From positions 1 through 64,000 of the forward strand of contig CAWARM010000002.1 of assembly GCA_963784425.1 (NCBI GenBank): 64,000 nt of DNA, written 5' to 3'. A program made the position numbers and the translations under genes. Numbering within the stretch: position 1 is the stretch's first letter; each line of letters starts with the position of its first letter. This DNA is from SHZL01 sp963784425. GTDB taxonomy: Bacteria; Pseudomonadota; Gammaproteobacteria; Xanthomonadales; SZUA-36. The notes beneath the pieces were generated by a model. The model saw nothing but the letters and a program-made list of their open reading frames with translations, made no database searches and was not told where the DNA came from. Shown here piece by piece: positions 16,885 to 25,544 of this stretch.

Positions 16885-19344
16885 TCAGAACGTGTAATTG
16901 AAGATCACTCCGTAGGTGTTCGGAATATCCCAGTTAACCTGCAAGGTGGTGATATCCGGGCGAGCGGCCGGGTTGTACACCCTTGACCCGTTCATCGTGG
17001 CCTCGTCCGAACCATTCAAATAATAAAACTGCAGGTAAAAATTCTCGTTAGGCGACTGCCACATGATCCTCAGATCGGTGCGGTATTGTGAGCCCTGTTC
17101 CAGCCCGGGCAGGTTGATGTCATTGATGTAGTACGCGCTCGCATATGTGGTTTGCACATAGGGCGTCACGCTGCCCCAGTCCGTGAAGTAGAAGGTGTAC
17201 GCCGCACGCAGCCCAACTACCCAGTCCGGCGACAGAGCGGGGCTCCAGCCATCGAAGTTCAGCATGTCACCTTCCGAATGTCCCGCAATATCAGGGAGCC
17301 CGGCATAACTGGCGGCAGTGTAATTTCCAAACCTTGCGTGGGTGTAGGCAATGTTCGCGGAAAGATCCCAGTTCTCGGTGGGATTCCACTGGATTTCAGC
17401 ATCTACACCAGTGGCACTCAGCGGCCCACCGTTGCCGGTGTATTCCGTAGCCTCCGGCGAGCCCGGATAAGGCAGGACCAGGAAAGACTGTGACTGGACA
17501 TCCTTGAATTCATTCCACCACACCGAAGCATTCAAACCAACCGTGTCATCAGCCCACCGGCTTTTCATGCCGAGCTCATACGCCGTCAGTTTTTCCGGGG
17601 CCCAGGTTGGATTGACCCCGCTTGCCGTGTTGTTGCCCCCGGCCCGATAACCGGTCGAAACCGAGAGGTAGCTCATGATGTCCTCATCGATATCGTATTC
17701 CAGCGCTGCCTTCCACAGTACGTCGTCCCAACTACCCTTCACGCCCGTGCGGGTGGTTTTCTTTTCATCGTTCCAGCGCAACCCACCCGTAGCCCGGAAA
17801 CGGTCGGTGATGGCGTAACTCAGTTGCCCATAGACAGCCGAGGTCTTGGTGTTGTAGGTGCCATGAGCGTCCCAGGATGGCTGTGAGGTGTCACCGTTAT
17901 CATCTTGCAGGTAGATCCAGTCCGCATCGCGGCTGGACTGGTACATTGCCGCCAGCCAGGTAAGGTCCGAGTCTTGATTTGAAGTCAGGCGCACTTCGTT
18001 GGACCATCCCGTCTGGGCAGTTTTCCAGCCCGCGAACGCCGTGGTGTTTACCTGTTCCAGGTTGGTGTAATCGTTGTCATAGGTCTGCTTGCCATGAAAC
18101 GCCGTGTAATTGAACAGCCACTGCAATGAGGCAAAGCCCATATCCCAATTCAGGTCGACGGTGTTCAGCCAGTTTTCGAACTCCGCCGTGCCTATCATGT
18201 TCCGGTCCACGGTCCAGGGCCCGGCATCGGGATGGTAACCTGCTCCCGCGAACTGATTGCCGGGTTGTAACTCACCATTAACATAGGCGCCAACCTGCTG
18301 GTAGCCCCAGGGAGCAGAACCGTTGCCGTTTTCGTCCAGATAACGGCTCCAATACAGGATGCTGAATACATCGCTGGGCTGCCACAACACGCTCGCGCGC
18401 AAGACCTGCATGGCGCGGTCATTCATGTCATCGGCATCCCCGGAAATATAGCTGTTATCGATCAGGCCGTGTTTGGTATCCGACAACCCGGCAAGGCGAA
18501 AGGACAGTGTGTCAGAGGTTGGAATATTCATCGCCAGGCGCCAGCGCGTCTTGTCCGGCAAGCCGTTTTCCAGCTCGGCATAGCCGCTAAAGCCATCAAA
18601 TGTGGGCTTGTTGGAAACGACACTGACTGCACCGGCATAGGCCTGCTGGCCAAATTCGGTGATCTGCGGACCACGCAGTACGTCAACCCGCTGCACATCC
18701 AGCCAGGAATTCATTTGCTCGGTGGTTGTGGCAATGTTTATCCCGTCTTCGTAAACGGCAACTACAGGGGATGACTCGGCCCCGGTGGAGTTGGTCCGCG
18801 CACCGCGCATGGCTTGCTGCGCTTCGTGACCGGTCTGGCCGAAACGCAAGTTTGGCACCAGGTACTGCAGGCGCGTCACATCTTCTACGCCACCGAGCTG
18901 CAACTCTTTCTGGCTCAGCAGGGAAATCGAAGTTGGCGTGTGGAACTGCTCCTCTTCCGCCGCGAGAGTCTGGGCCTGGTTATACGCCGCTACGGCCTGA
19001 CCAGCTGATTCGCCTGCCGCCGCGCCAGGAGTAACCGCGGGACTCGAAGCCCCGGCCGAAGCTGTGGCAGAAACCGGGGCTGTGGCAGAAGCCGGGGCCG
19101 AAGCCGGGCTCGACACCGAAGCCGTGGAGCCTGCGCTTGCGCCCGATTGGCCTTGGAGCTTTGCAATGGTCTCGTTGGCAGCCTTGAGCTGCGCCTGCAG
19201 TGCAACTATCTGTTCCTGCATGGCTTGCTCACGATCCGTGGCCGAAGATGTGGTGGTTTCGGAGGCCTGGGCTGCAGCGGCAGTCAGCGCAAATAAAAAG
19301 CAGGTGAAGCACAGGAACAAAGCTGGTCGCAAAAAATTCTTCAA
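16885..19344 (-). CDS. TonB-dependent receptor with N-terminal coiled coil
   Basis: Outer-membrane receptor of about 819 residues. A signal peptide is followed by a short coiled coil (EQIVALQAQLKAANETIAKL) and a long Ala/Ser/Pro-rich linker. A plug domain comes next, with DVLRGPQ, and then a 22-strand-type barrel ending in an aromatic Phe (GVIFNYTF) as needed for BAM assembly. I chose the TTG at 19344, which follows an AGAGGAA and starts directly at the signal peptide; upstream codons lack such a site. It lies between the first GMC enzyme and a sulfotransferase. Substrate unknown; a glycan or lipid-linked compound is possible. Confidence 0.85.
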   Translation of the reverse strand: MKNFLRPALFLCFTCFLFALTAAAAQASETTTSSATDREQAMQEQIVALQAQLKAANETIAKLQGQSGASAGSTASVSSPASAPASATAPVSATASAGASSPAVTPGAAAGESAGQAVAAYNQAQTLAAEEEQFHTPTSISLLSQKELQLGGVEDVTRLQYLVPNLRFGQTGHEAQQAMRGARTNSTGAESSPVVAVYEDGINIATTTEQMNSWLDVQRVDVLRGPQITEFGQQAYAGAVSVVSNKPTFDGFSGYAELENGLPDKTRWRLAMNIPTSDTLSFRLAGLSDTKHGLIDNSYISGDADDMNDRAMQVLRASVLWQPSDVFSILYWSRYLDENGNGSAPWGYQQVGAYVNGELQPGNQFAGAGYHPDAGPWTVDRNMIGTAEFENWLNTVDLNWDMGFASLQWLFNYTAFHGKQTYDNDYTNLEQVNTTAFAGWKTAQTGWSNEVRLTSNQDSDLTWLAAMYQSSRDADWIYLQDDNGDTSQPSWDAHGTYNTKTSAVYGQLSYAITDRFRATGGLRWNDEKKTTRTGVKGSWDDVLWKAALEYDIDEDIMSYLSVSTGYRAGGNNTASGVNPTWAPEKLTAYELGMKSRWADDTVGLNASVWWNEFKDVQSQSFLVLPYPGSPEATEYTGNGGPLSATGVDAEIQWNPTENWDLSANIAYTHARFGNYTAASYAGLPDIAGHSEGDMLNFDGWSPALSPDWVVGLRAAYTFYFTDWGSVTPYVQTTYASAYYINDINLPGLEQGSQYRTDLRIMWQSPNENFYLQFYYLNGSDEATMNGSRVYNPAARPDITTLQVNWDIPNTYGVIFNYTF

Positions 19345-19605
19345 GTGAAATTCCTCTAAGTTTTGTGGGCTGCAACCCAAGCAATGTGGGTGACATTCTG
19401 TAAGCAAAAACATGCGTCTCAATCGCGCATTTTATGCTATCGCAGCCTAATTTGTTGTTATTAGCCCGTTTCCAATGACCCACGCGTAGACGCGGGCACC
19501 ACTATCCCACACCCGAAGTTAGACGGTGGAGAATGGAAATTCATTCTCAGAGATCACCGGAGAGGTAAGGTAAAAACCGCCGTGTGGAATACGGGCAGGT
19601 CTTTC

Positions 19606-20544
19606 TTAGCCGGAAAGCCAGTGACTTAAATCACGTTGCAACAGTCGGGACAGTAGCTGGACATCCGGACCGAGGTGGTCGCGCACGATGCCGGCCATAC
19701 GCGGCGTCAGCGGTGTAGGCACCGCGGACACCGCGTTCCAGTTCACAATTCGATTGATCAGGGTCTTGCGCTTTGTGCCGTCTGCGTTGTATTTGCGGGT
19801 GCTTCGCTGCAGCGTCTCCACCAACTTCCCTCCGCGCCGTACCGGTATGAAGAACATCTGTTGCAGCCAGGAATAGCGATAAAACTGACTCTCACAACTG
19901 TCATCAAAGTGAACCTGACGGTCGTATTCGACTTCCAGGAAGTCAAGCGCTTGTCGGTATACACCAAGCGGATCGGCCAGGAAGTCATCGAACACGATAA
20001 TGTGTGCCCGGTCGCGGCCCACCAAATCGAACAGCCGTCCAACCTGTGCACCAAAACTGGCAATCTCGCCATACATCAAGACACGGGCATCGAGGCAGCA
20101 AGCCGGGAGGCTTTCCGCGCGGGCACGCTCGGCCTGCAGCCGCCAGGCGGTTTCGAAATCCTCAACATCCTCCTGCAGCAAGAACCGCATGCGCAGGTGG
20201 TACGAAGGCAGCATTTTGAGCGGATTGCGCACCATCGCGATAAACCGCACGTCCGGGTTGATCTGCAGGATCTGTTCAATGGCGCCGGGCAGATAGAGGT
20301 AGGAAACCGACCCCTCACCTACCGATCTGTGAGCAGCGGTGTGATGGTAGAAATAGTAATCCAGGTAATTCTTCTGCAGCTGCTCTGCGGAAGGCAGCTG
20401 GCCGGTGCGGGTGAAATAGTGCGGCTCCTTGGGCCGGGAGAAACAAATCTGCGGATTTCGGGCCAGGTAGCGGCACAGCGAAGTTGTTCCGCTACGTGGC
20501 GCGCCTACGACGAAAAAATCCGGAAAACCTCGTGGCTTGGTCAT
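19606..20544 (-). CDS. PAPS-dependent sulfotransferase (first copy)
   Basis: Sulfotransferase of 312 residues. The 5'-phosphosulfate loop APRSGTTSL is at about residues 15-23, and the 3'-phosphate-binding segment with MVRNPLKMLPSYHLRM follows. It would transfer sulfate from PAPS to a sugar or lipid hydroxyl. The family includes heparan-type and bacterial glycolipid sulfotransferases. A paralogue of similar length is at 31790-32746. It is transcribed toward the TonB receptor, leaving 261 bases between them, and is divergent from the second GMC gene. Confidence 0.85.
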   Translation of the reverse strand: MTKPRGFPDFFVVGAPRSGTTSLCRYLARNPQICFSRPKEPHYFTRTGQLPSAEQLQKNYLDYYFYHHTAAHRSVGEGSVSYLYLPGAIEQILQINPDVRFIAMVRNPLKMLPSYHLRMRFLLQEDVEDFETAWRLQAERARAESLPACCLDARVLMYGEIASFGAQVGRLFDLVGRDRAHIIVFDDFLADPLGVYRQALDFLEVEYDRQVHFDDSCESQFYRYSWLQQMFFIPVRRGGKLVETLQRSTRKYNADGTKRKTLINRIVNWNAVSAVPTPLTPRMAGIVRDHLGPDVQLLSRLLQRDLSHWLSG

Positions 20545-20781
20545 TTGGCATGCTCTCTACGGGGCAGCGAGTATAGGGAGAGTAAAAGCGCTTTTCAATA
20601 ATGGAACCCATGCCGAAATTCAATCGAATGATTTTCAACGCCCGGACGTCAAACGAGTTTGTATTGTTGCGAATTTCCTAAATTTCCTAAGGCGATTTTT
20701 CTTAGGCGCATTTCTGCTTCATAAAATCTGTAGTCCATTGCAATGTAATTTCACCCGGCAAGTCACTGAAAGGAAAAACCA
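20545..20781. other. Divergent intergenic region between sulfotransferase and second GMC gene
   Basis: An AT-rich 237-bp stretch separates two divergent genes. It contains the 12-bp palindrome AAAAGCGCTTTT at about 20583-20594 and a hairpin CCTAAG...CTTAGG near 20685-20705, either of which could be an operator. No coding signal is seen. Confidence 0.3.
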
Positions 20782-22389
20782 TTGCTGATCGACCTTCTGA
20801 CGGCAGACCGCGAAATGACCGTGGATGCGGAAGTTTGCGTGGTTGGAGCGGGCGCGGCAGGGGTTACGCTCACCCGTGACTTGAGCCGTGCCGGGCACGA
20901 AGTCTGCCTGCTCGAAGCCGGTGGGATGGACTATGAAGCTGAAACGCAGTCCCTGTTCCAGGGCTGCAACGTGGGTTTGCCGTACTATGATCTGGACCAG
21001 GCACGCCTGCGATTTTTTGGCGGGACTACGAATATCTGGGGTGGTCGTACCATGCCGCTGGACCCTGTCGATTTTGAACGCCGGACATGGGTGCCGCACA
21101 GCGGCTGGCCGATTAACCGCGCAGAACTCGAACCCTGGTACCGAATGGCGCACGATTCACTGGAGTTGGGGGAATTCGAGTACAGTGCGAATTTATGGAA
21201 GAGCATCGGCGCGGACCCCATCGCGTTTGACCCCATGGAAATCTCCACAAAATTCTGGCGCTTCGATGCCATGCGCGAGCGCTTCAGTCGCAGCCAGAGT
21301 GATGACGTCCTGGCCTCAGCAAAGGTTCGTATTTTCCTGCATGCCAACCTGGTCCACATGTGCACGGACGAGCACACGCGCCGCATCGCCACGGTTGAGG
21401 CCCGTTCCCTACAGGGCCATCATTTACAAGTCCGGGCCAGGCATTTTGTGCTGGCCTGTGGAGCCATCGAAAATGCCCGGCTGCTGTTGCTTTCCGACCG
21501 GGTAATGCCTGGTGGCATTGGCAATGCACACGACCAGGTCGGCCGCTACTTCATGGAACATCCGCATGGCCGCATTGCGCATGTGGAAACCAGCGATCCG
21601 GCGGCATTCTGGGCCCTTTACCGCAAACGCTATTTGCGCAACGCCCCGCCCGTGGCTCCGGCCCTGGTCGCCACAGAAGCATTGCAGCGCAGGGTTGGCA
21701 TGCTGAATAGCGCAGCGACGTTCAAGCCAAAGCGCGATCCACGCAAGGGCCTGTCTGTGGGGAACAAGGTGTACAAGAGCCTCAAACACAAACTGAATCC
21801 TTCGCGCTCCGGGCGGCAACTGTGGCACGTATACCGCGGCATCACTGACTGGTCACAGCGGCATGTCTCGATGCCGCTGCTGCGGCTGGGTGTAAGGGCG
21901 GCCGGGATGCAGCTATACATCATGGCCCGGGCTGAACAGGCGCCCAACCCGGCTAGTCGCGTGCTGCTGTCCGATCAGCGCGATTCACTGGGCAGCAGGC
22001 GAGCGAACCTGGACTGGCAGCTGTCTGCCCTCGACAAACACTCCGTACGTGAGCTGGCTTCGGCACTGGCTCGCGAGTTCCATCGTCTGGGGCTGGGCAA
22101 AGTCACCACCACGGACTGGCTACAGGACAAATCCAATGCCTGGCCAGTTGACCCAACGGTAGGCAATCACCCCATCGGTGGTTATCACCACATGGGGACA
22201 ACGCGCATGAGCGCTTCACCTGCCCACGGCGTGGTGGATGCGAACTGTACCGTGCATGGAATGTCCAATTTGCACATTGCCGGCAGCTCGGTGTTTACCA
22301 CCGGGGGCTGGGCCAACCCCACCCTGACCCTACTTGCGCTGGCCCACCGCCTGGCGCATCACCTTGAGGGGTTGCTGGCAAGACAGTAA
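20782..22389 (+). CDS. GMC-family FAD-dependent oxidoreductase (second copy)
   Basis: FAD enzyme of 535 residues, clearly a paralogue of 15219-16826 along its whole length. It shares the GAGAAG dinucleotide motif, FFGGTTNIWGGR, VPHSGWPI, GGYHHMGTTRM and WANPTLTLLAL. It starts with TTG after an AAGGA at 20770-20774, so both copies use non-ATG starts. The pair is separated by a TonB receptor and a sulfotransferase. Two related substrates, or successive oxidations of one, are possible roles. Confidence 0.85.
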   Translation: MLIDLLTADREMTVDAEVCVVGAGAAGVTLTRDLSRAGHEVCLLEAGGMDYEAETQSLFQGCNVGLPYYDLDQARLRFFGGTTNIWGGRTMPLDPVDFERRTWVPHSGWPINRAELEPWYRMAHDSLELGEFEYSANLWKSIGADPIAFDPMEISTKFWRFDAMRERFSRSQSDDVLASAKVRIFLHANLVHMCTDEHTRRIATVEARSLQGHHLQVRARHFVLACGAIENARLLLLSDRVMPGGIGNAHDQVGRYFMEHPHGRIAHVETSDPAAFWALYRKRYLRNAPPVAPALVATEALQRRVGMLNSAATFKPKRDPRKGLSVGNKVYKSLKHKLNPSRSGRQLWHVYRGITDWSQRHVSMPLLRLGVRAAGMQLYIMARAEQAPNPASRVLLSDQRDSLGSRRANLDWQLSALDKHSVRELASALAREFHRLGLGKVTTTDWLQDKSNAWPVDPTVGNHPIGGYHHMGTTRMSASPAHGVVDANCTVHGMSNLHIAGSSVFTTGGWANPTLTLLALAHRLAHHLEGLLARQ

Positions 22390-22467
22390 TCCATCAAAGT
22401 TGCAAAGGGGCAAATCGAATGATTCGGTCTTGCCAATCGTCTAACAGGGTGGCGAGGTAGGTTTTTC

Positions 22468-23088
22468 GTGCTGAACTACAAGAATGAAAAGAAACGGGCA
22501 CAAGAGCTTCTCGCCGGGAACGATGCTGATTCGAAGCAATTTTTCGATGAGTTCTTCCCGCGCCTGTATCGCTTCGCGATAAATCGAATGTCCGGGGACC
22601 ATGAAGCTACAAGAGAAGTCGTGCAAAACTCATTGGCAAAAATTTTATTGAACCTGGACACATTCAGGGGTGACTCTTCACTGTTCACCTGGATGTGTTC
22701 CATCTGTGGCAATGAAATTTCTGACTTTCTGAAGAAACGCACAAAATACCGTCAGTCCATAGTCCTGGAAAGTGAACTTGGTGAGTTTGAAGGAGTGGAT
22801 TCAGGCGCAGATCAAAAATCACCGGATCAACCTGATGACATATACGGTCGTGATCAGCATGCAGTAGCGATTCACCTGGCGCTTGACAGCCTGCCAGCGA
22901 TTTATGGCAACGTCCTGGAGTGGAAGTACATTGAAGGTCTTTCAGTCAGTGAGATGTCAACCCGCCTTGGGCTGAGCCATGTCGCAACACAATCTGTTTT
23001 GTACCGCGCACGAATGGCATTTCAGGATATTTTTTCCAATCCGATCGCATTACGCAGCTTATCGCCCTCAGGAGAAATTGGATCATGA
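22468..23088 (+). CDS. ECF-type RNA polymerase sigma factor
   Basis: Sigma-70 family factor of 206 residues with only regions 2 and 4. Region 2 spans about residues 25-95 (FFDEFFPRLYRFA to the DFLKK segment). Region 4 spans about 135-190 (LDSLPAIYGNVLEWKYIEGLSVSEMSTRL). It uses GTG after GAGGTAGG. The stop overlaps the start of the FecR-like gene in ATGA, which implies translational coupling and a sigma/anti-sigma pair. It may control one of the nearby TonB receptors. Confidence 0.85.
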   Translation: MLNYKNEKKRAQELLAGNDADSKQFFDEFFPRLYRFAINRMSGDHEATREVVQNSLAKILLNLDTFRGDSSLFTWMCSICGNEISDFLKKRTKYRQSIVLESELGEFEGVDSGADQKSPDQPDDIYGRDQHAVAIHLALDSLPAIYGNVLEWKYIEGLSVSEMSTRLGLSHVATQSVLYRARMAFQDIFSNPIALRSLSPSGEIGS

Positions 23089-24104
23089 ATAACATGGGCA
23101 ATGACAGACCTGAAAAACCGGACGAGGTTTTCGAGTCCCTGTTCAGGAGTGTACCTGTCAGGCCGCGTGCTCCGGATGACGTCGAAAAAGCCGCTTTCAG
23201 GCATTTCCGCAGACACTGGGACGCCCTGCACCCCCGCCAGATACGAAAAAAACGGGTAGTTTATTGGGCAATTGCGGCGTCAATACTGCTGGTTTTGCTG
23301 ATCCAACCGGTGGTTTTTCAATTGGGCGAAAAAGCCGGCCCGGCACTGGCGGTTGGAAAAGTGGAAAAACATCGCGGTGACGTTGCAGTTCTTGTGGACG
23401 GGAAACGCGTGGACCTGAAAGTCGGGGATCCACCTTTTGAGTTATTCCCAAAACAATCACTGCTCACCGGCAATGGGGCCGGATTATCGGTTCAATGGGG
23501 CGGCCACAAAACCGTTCGCGTTGATCAGAACAGCCGGCTTAACCTGCTGTCCGGCAATGAAATCGAACTTGTCACAGGCCAGATATACGTGGATGTCCCG
23601 CCCAATTCCGGGTCAACCGGCCCCAATGGAATACTCCGCATTACTACCCGCTTTGGAACGATTTCGCACACTGGCACCCAGTTTATGGTTTCTGCAAATG
23701 ACGAGGCGCTGGAAGTCAGGGTGCGCGAGGGAACCGTGACACTGGAAAGTGGCAAACAAAGGCTGGTCTCGCACCAGGGGGAACAAACAATTGTCGATGC
23801 ATCAGGTGACATGAGCTCCAGCGCCACAAGCATTTATGGCAATGGGTGGCAATGGGTGGAAAAACTCTCTCCAGGCTTTGAACTCGAAGGCAGCTCAGTG
23901 GTGGACTTTCTGACCTGGGTGCGCAGGGAAACCGGCAAGCAAGTGGTGTATGAATCGCCCGAAGCACAAGACTCCGCTGGCAGCACCATACTGCACGGAA
24001 GCGTAGACCTGGAGCCCATGCAATCCCTGGACCTGGTATTACAGACCACCGAAATGGTCTGGTATGAAAAAGATGGAGCCATTCATCTTTCAGTGGGCCA
24101 TTGA
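23085..24104 (+). CDS. FecR-type anti-sigma/transmembrane sensor
   Basis: Single-pass inner-membrane protein of 339 residues. It has a cytoplasmic N-terminus (about 1-58), one membrane helix (VVYWAIAASILLVLLIQPVVF, about 59-80), a periplasmic FecR beta domain (about 95-230) and a C-terminal domain (about 265-339). The last domain resembles the short STN/secretin fold seen at the N-terminus of TonB transducers. It would hold the adjacent ECF factor and release it on a signal from an outer-membrane receptor. The TonB receptor at 29180 has an STN-like N-terminal region and is a candidate partner. Confidence 0.8.
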   Translation: MNNMGNDRPEKPDEVFESLFRSVPVRPRAPDDVEKAAFRHFRRHWDALHPRQIRKKRVVYWAIAASILLVLLIQPVVFQLGEKAGPALAVGKVEKHRGDVAVLVDGKRVDLKVGDPPFELFPKQSLLTGNGAGLSVQWGGHKTVRVDQNSRLNLLSGNEIELVTGQIYVDVPPNSGSTGPNGILRITTRFGTISHTGTQFMVSANDEALEVRVREGTVTLESGKQRLVSHQGEQTIVDASGDMSSSATSIYGNGWQWVEKLSPGFELEGSSVVDFLTWVRRETGKQVVYESPEAQDSAGSTILHGSVDLEPMQSLDLVLQTTEMVWYEKDGAIHLSVGH

Positions 24105-24153
24105 GGACACTAGACCCCACCCCGGATTTTGCTCACTTTTCGGCTGGTACTGT

Positions 24154-24181
24154 ATTCGCCACCAGCGGGCGAATGATTTTT
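24154..24181 (+). terminator. Putative terminator after the sigma/FecR operon
   Basis: A 7-bp perfect stem ATTCGCC/GGCGAAT (24154-24160 and 24168-24174) with a 7-base loop is followed by GATTTTTCCC. It lies 50 bases after the FecR stop. Confidence 0.45.
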
Positions 24182-24306
24182 CCCTTTGTTTCGTCTAACC
24201 AGACAACGCATTCAGGTTCCCCCTGAGGAATTAACGCCTCCTCCGCAGGTGCCAAATTGAAATAAAGGCCAGGTAATGAACCAGCGGTGCTGATTCAACA
24301 GGAAAC

Positions 24307-25518
24307 ATGCCATTGAAAATTGGTTTTCTTTTTAATCACGAACAAATTCACCAGGTACTGCATAGCGCGCCTATAGCATTCGAAATGTCGCGTTCGCGCC
24401 CCGACATTGAAGTCCAGCTCATCATATCCAGCGAAGCGCAGCACCAGTTGCTCATTGACCTCGCGAAAAGTTATCCCGGCCATCGTTGCCAGTGGATAAG
24501 AATCACTTTACCACCCAAATTTGGTTGGCTGTGCTCACGCTTATCAGGTTGCATTCCGATTGAAAAAGTTGCCATGCTCAAAGCCAATGTGGCTAAGTTC
24601 GCTGGCCTTGACGCGCTGGTTGTTACGGAAAAAACATCTCTTTTGCTTAAGACGTACTTCGGCCTGTCAGACGTTCGCTTCATTCACACCCGCCATGGCG
24701 CCGGAGATCGTGCCGTGGGGTTTGATGAGAGCAGCGGAAAATTTGACCTGGTGTTACTGGCAGGTAGAAAAATCAGGGATCGCCTGCTGGCTGCAGGGCA
24801 GTTAACAAATGGCCAGTTCGCCATCACGGGATATCCCAAGTTCTCAGCCGTTCAAGCCCAGGCAACAGCGGCGCTGAAGCTGTTTGATAATGACCGGCCA
24901 ACCGTGCTGTACAACCCACATTGCTCAACTGAGTTGTCTTCCTGGTATCGATTCGGACGAGACATACTTGATTACTTTTATCATTCCAGCAAATACAACC
25001 TGATATTTTCCCCGCATATAATGCTTTTCGAAAAACATCTTCAAGCCAATTTACACAGTTGGCGTATCCGCATGCCTGGATCAATTAGCAACAAATACCA
25101 AAACTGCAAACATATCCACATTGATACGGGTAGCCGTAGAAGCACGGATATGACGTACACCATGGCTGCTGATCTCTACCTTGGCGATGTCAGTAGCCAG
25201 GTTTACGAATTTCTTATCCGCCCGCGGCCATGCGTGTTTGCAAACCCTGGCATTGCAGGCTGGGAACAGGATCCAAACTACCTTTGCTGGCAATTCGGGC
25301 CGGTATTTGACGGTATAGAGCAATTGGATGAAACACTGGAAAAAGGCTTCGCAACACATCAGCAATACCTGCCCATACAGAAACAGAACTTCGCTTACAC
25401 TTTTGATGAAAATCAGGTGAACCCAGCCTTGCGCGCGGTCCGGGCCATTGTTGAACACATGCAAAAGGAAGTGCCACTGCCATCCATGGCGATGGGTGGT
25501 GTTTCTGCATTCAATTAA
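24307..25518 (+). CDS. CDP-glycerol glycerophosphotransferase-like GT-B protein
   Basis: Soluble or peripheral protein of 403 residues resembling the TagB/TagF-type polyglycerol-phosphate transferases. It has an RHGAGDR nucleotide-side loop, a central ITGYPKF segment, a FSPHIMLFE motif and, near residue 300, LGDVSSQVYEFL, which matches the family's D-x-S-S donor-binding region. It could add glycerol-phosphate or a related group to a surface glycan or lipid. It lies alone on the plus strand and meets the GT4 gene convergently. Its substrate is inferred, not shown. Confidence 0.65.
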   Translation: MPLKIGFLFNHEQIHQVLHSAPIAFEMSRSRPDIEVQLIISSEAQHQLLIDLAKSYPGHRCQWIRITLPPKFGWLCSRLSGCIPIEKVAMLKANVAKFAGLDALVVTEKTSLLLKTYFGLSDVRFIHTRHGAGDRAVGFDESSGKFDLVLLAGRKIRDRLLAAGQLTNGQFAITGYPKFSAVQAQATAALKLFDNDRPTVLYNPHCSTELSSWYRFGRDILDYFYHSSKYNLIFSPHIMLFEKHLQANLHSWRIRMPGSISNKYQNCKHIHIDTGSRRSTDMTYTMAADLYLGDVSSQVYEFLIRPRPCVFANPGIAGWEQDPNYLCWQFGPVFDGIEQLDETLEKGFATHQQYLPIQKQNFAYTFDENQVNPALRAVRAIVEHMQKEVPLPSMAMGGVSAFN

Positions 25519-25544
25519 GTGGCCTCTGATCAGAGGCCACTTAA
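25515..25544. repeat. 30-bp perfect palindrome spanning two convergent stop codons
   Basis: The 15-base arm TTAAGTGGCCTCTGA is followed directly by its exact reverse complement. Both TAA stops (plus-strand gene ending 25518, minus-strand gene ending 25541) lie inside the arms. It can form a hairpin in RNA from either strand, so it is probably a bidirectional terminator or mRNA end-protector, although no T-run follows on either side. Confidence 0.6.
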
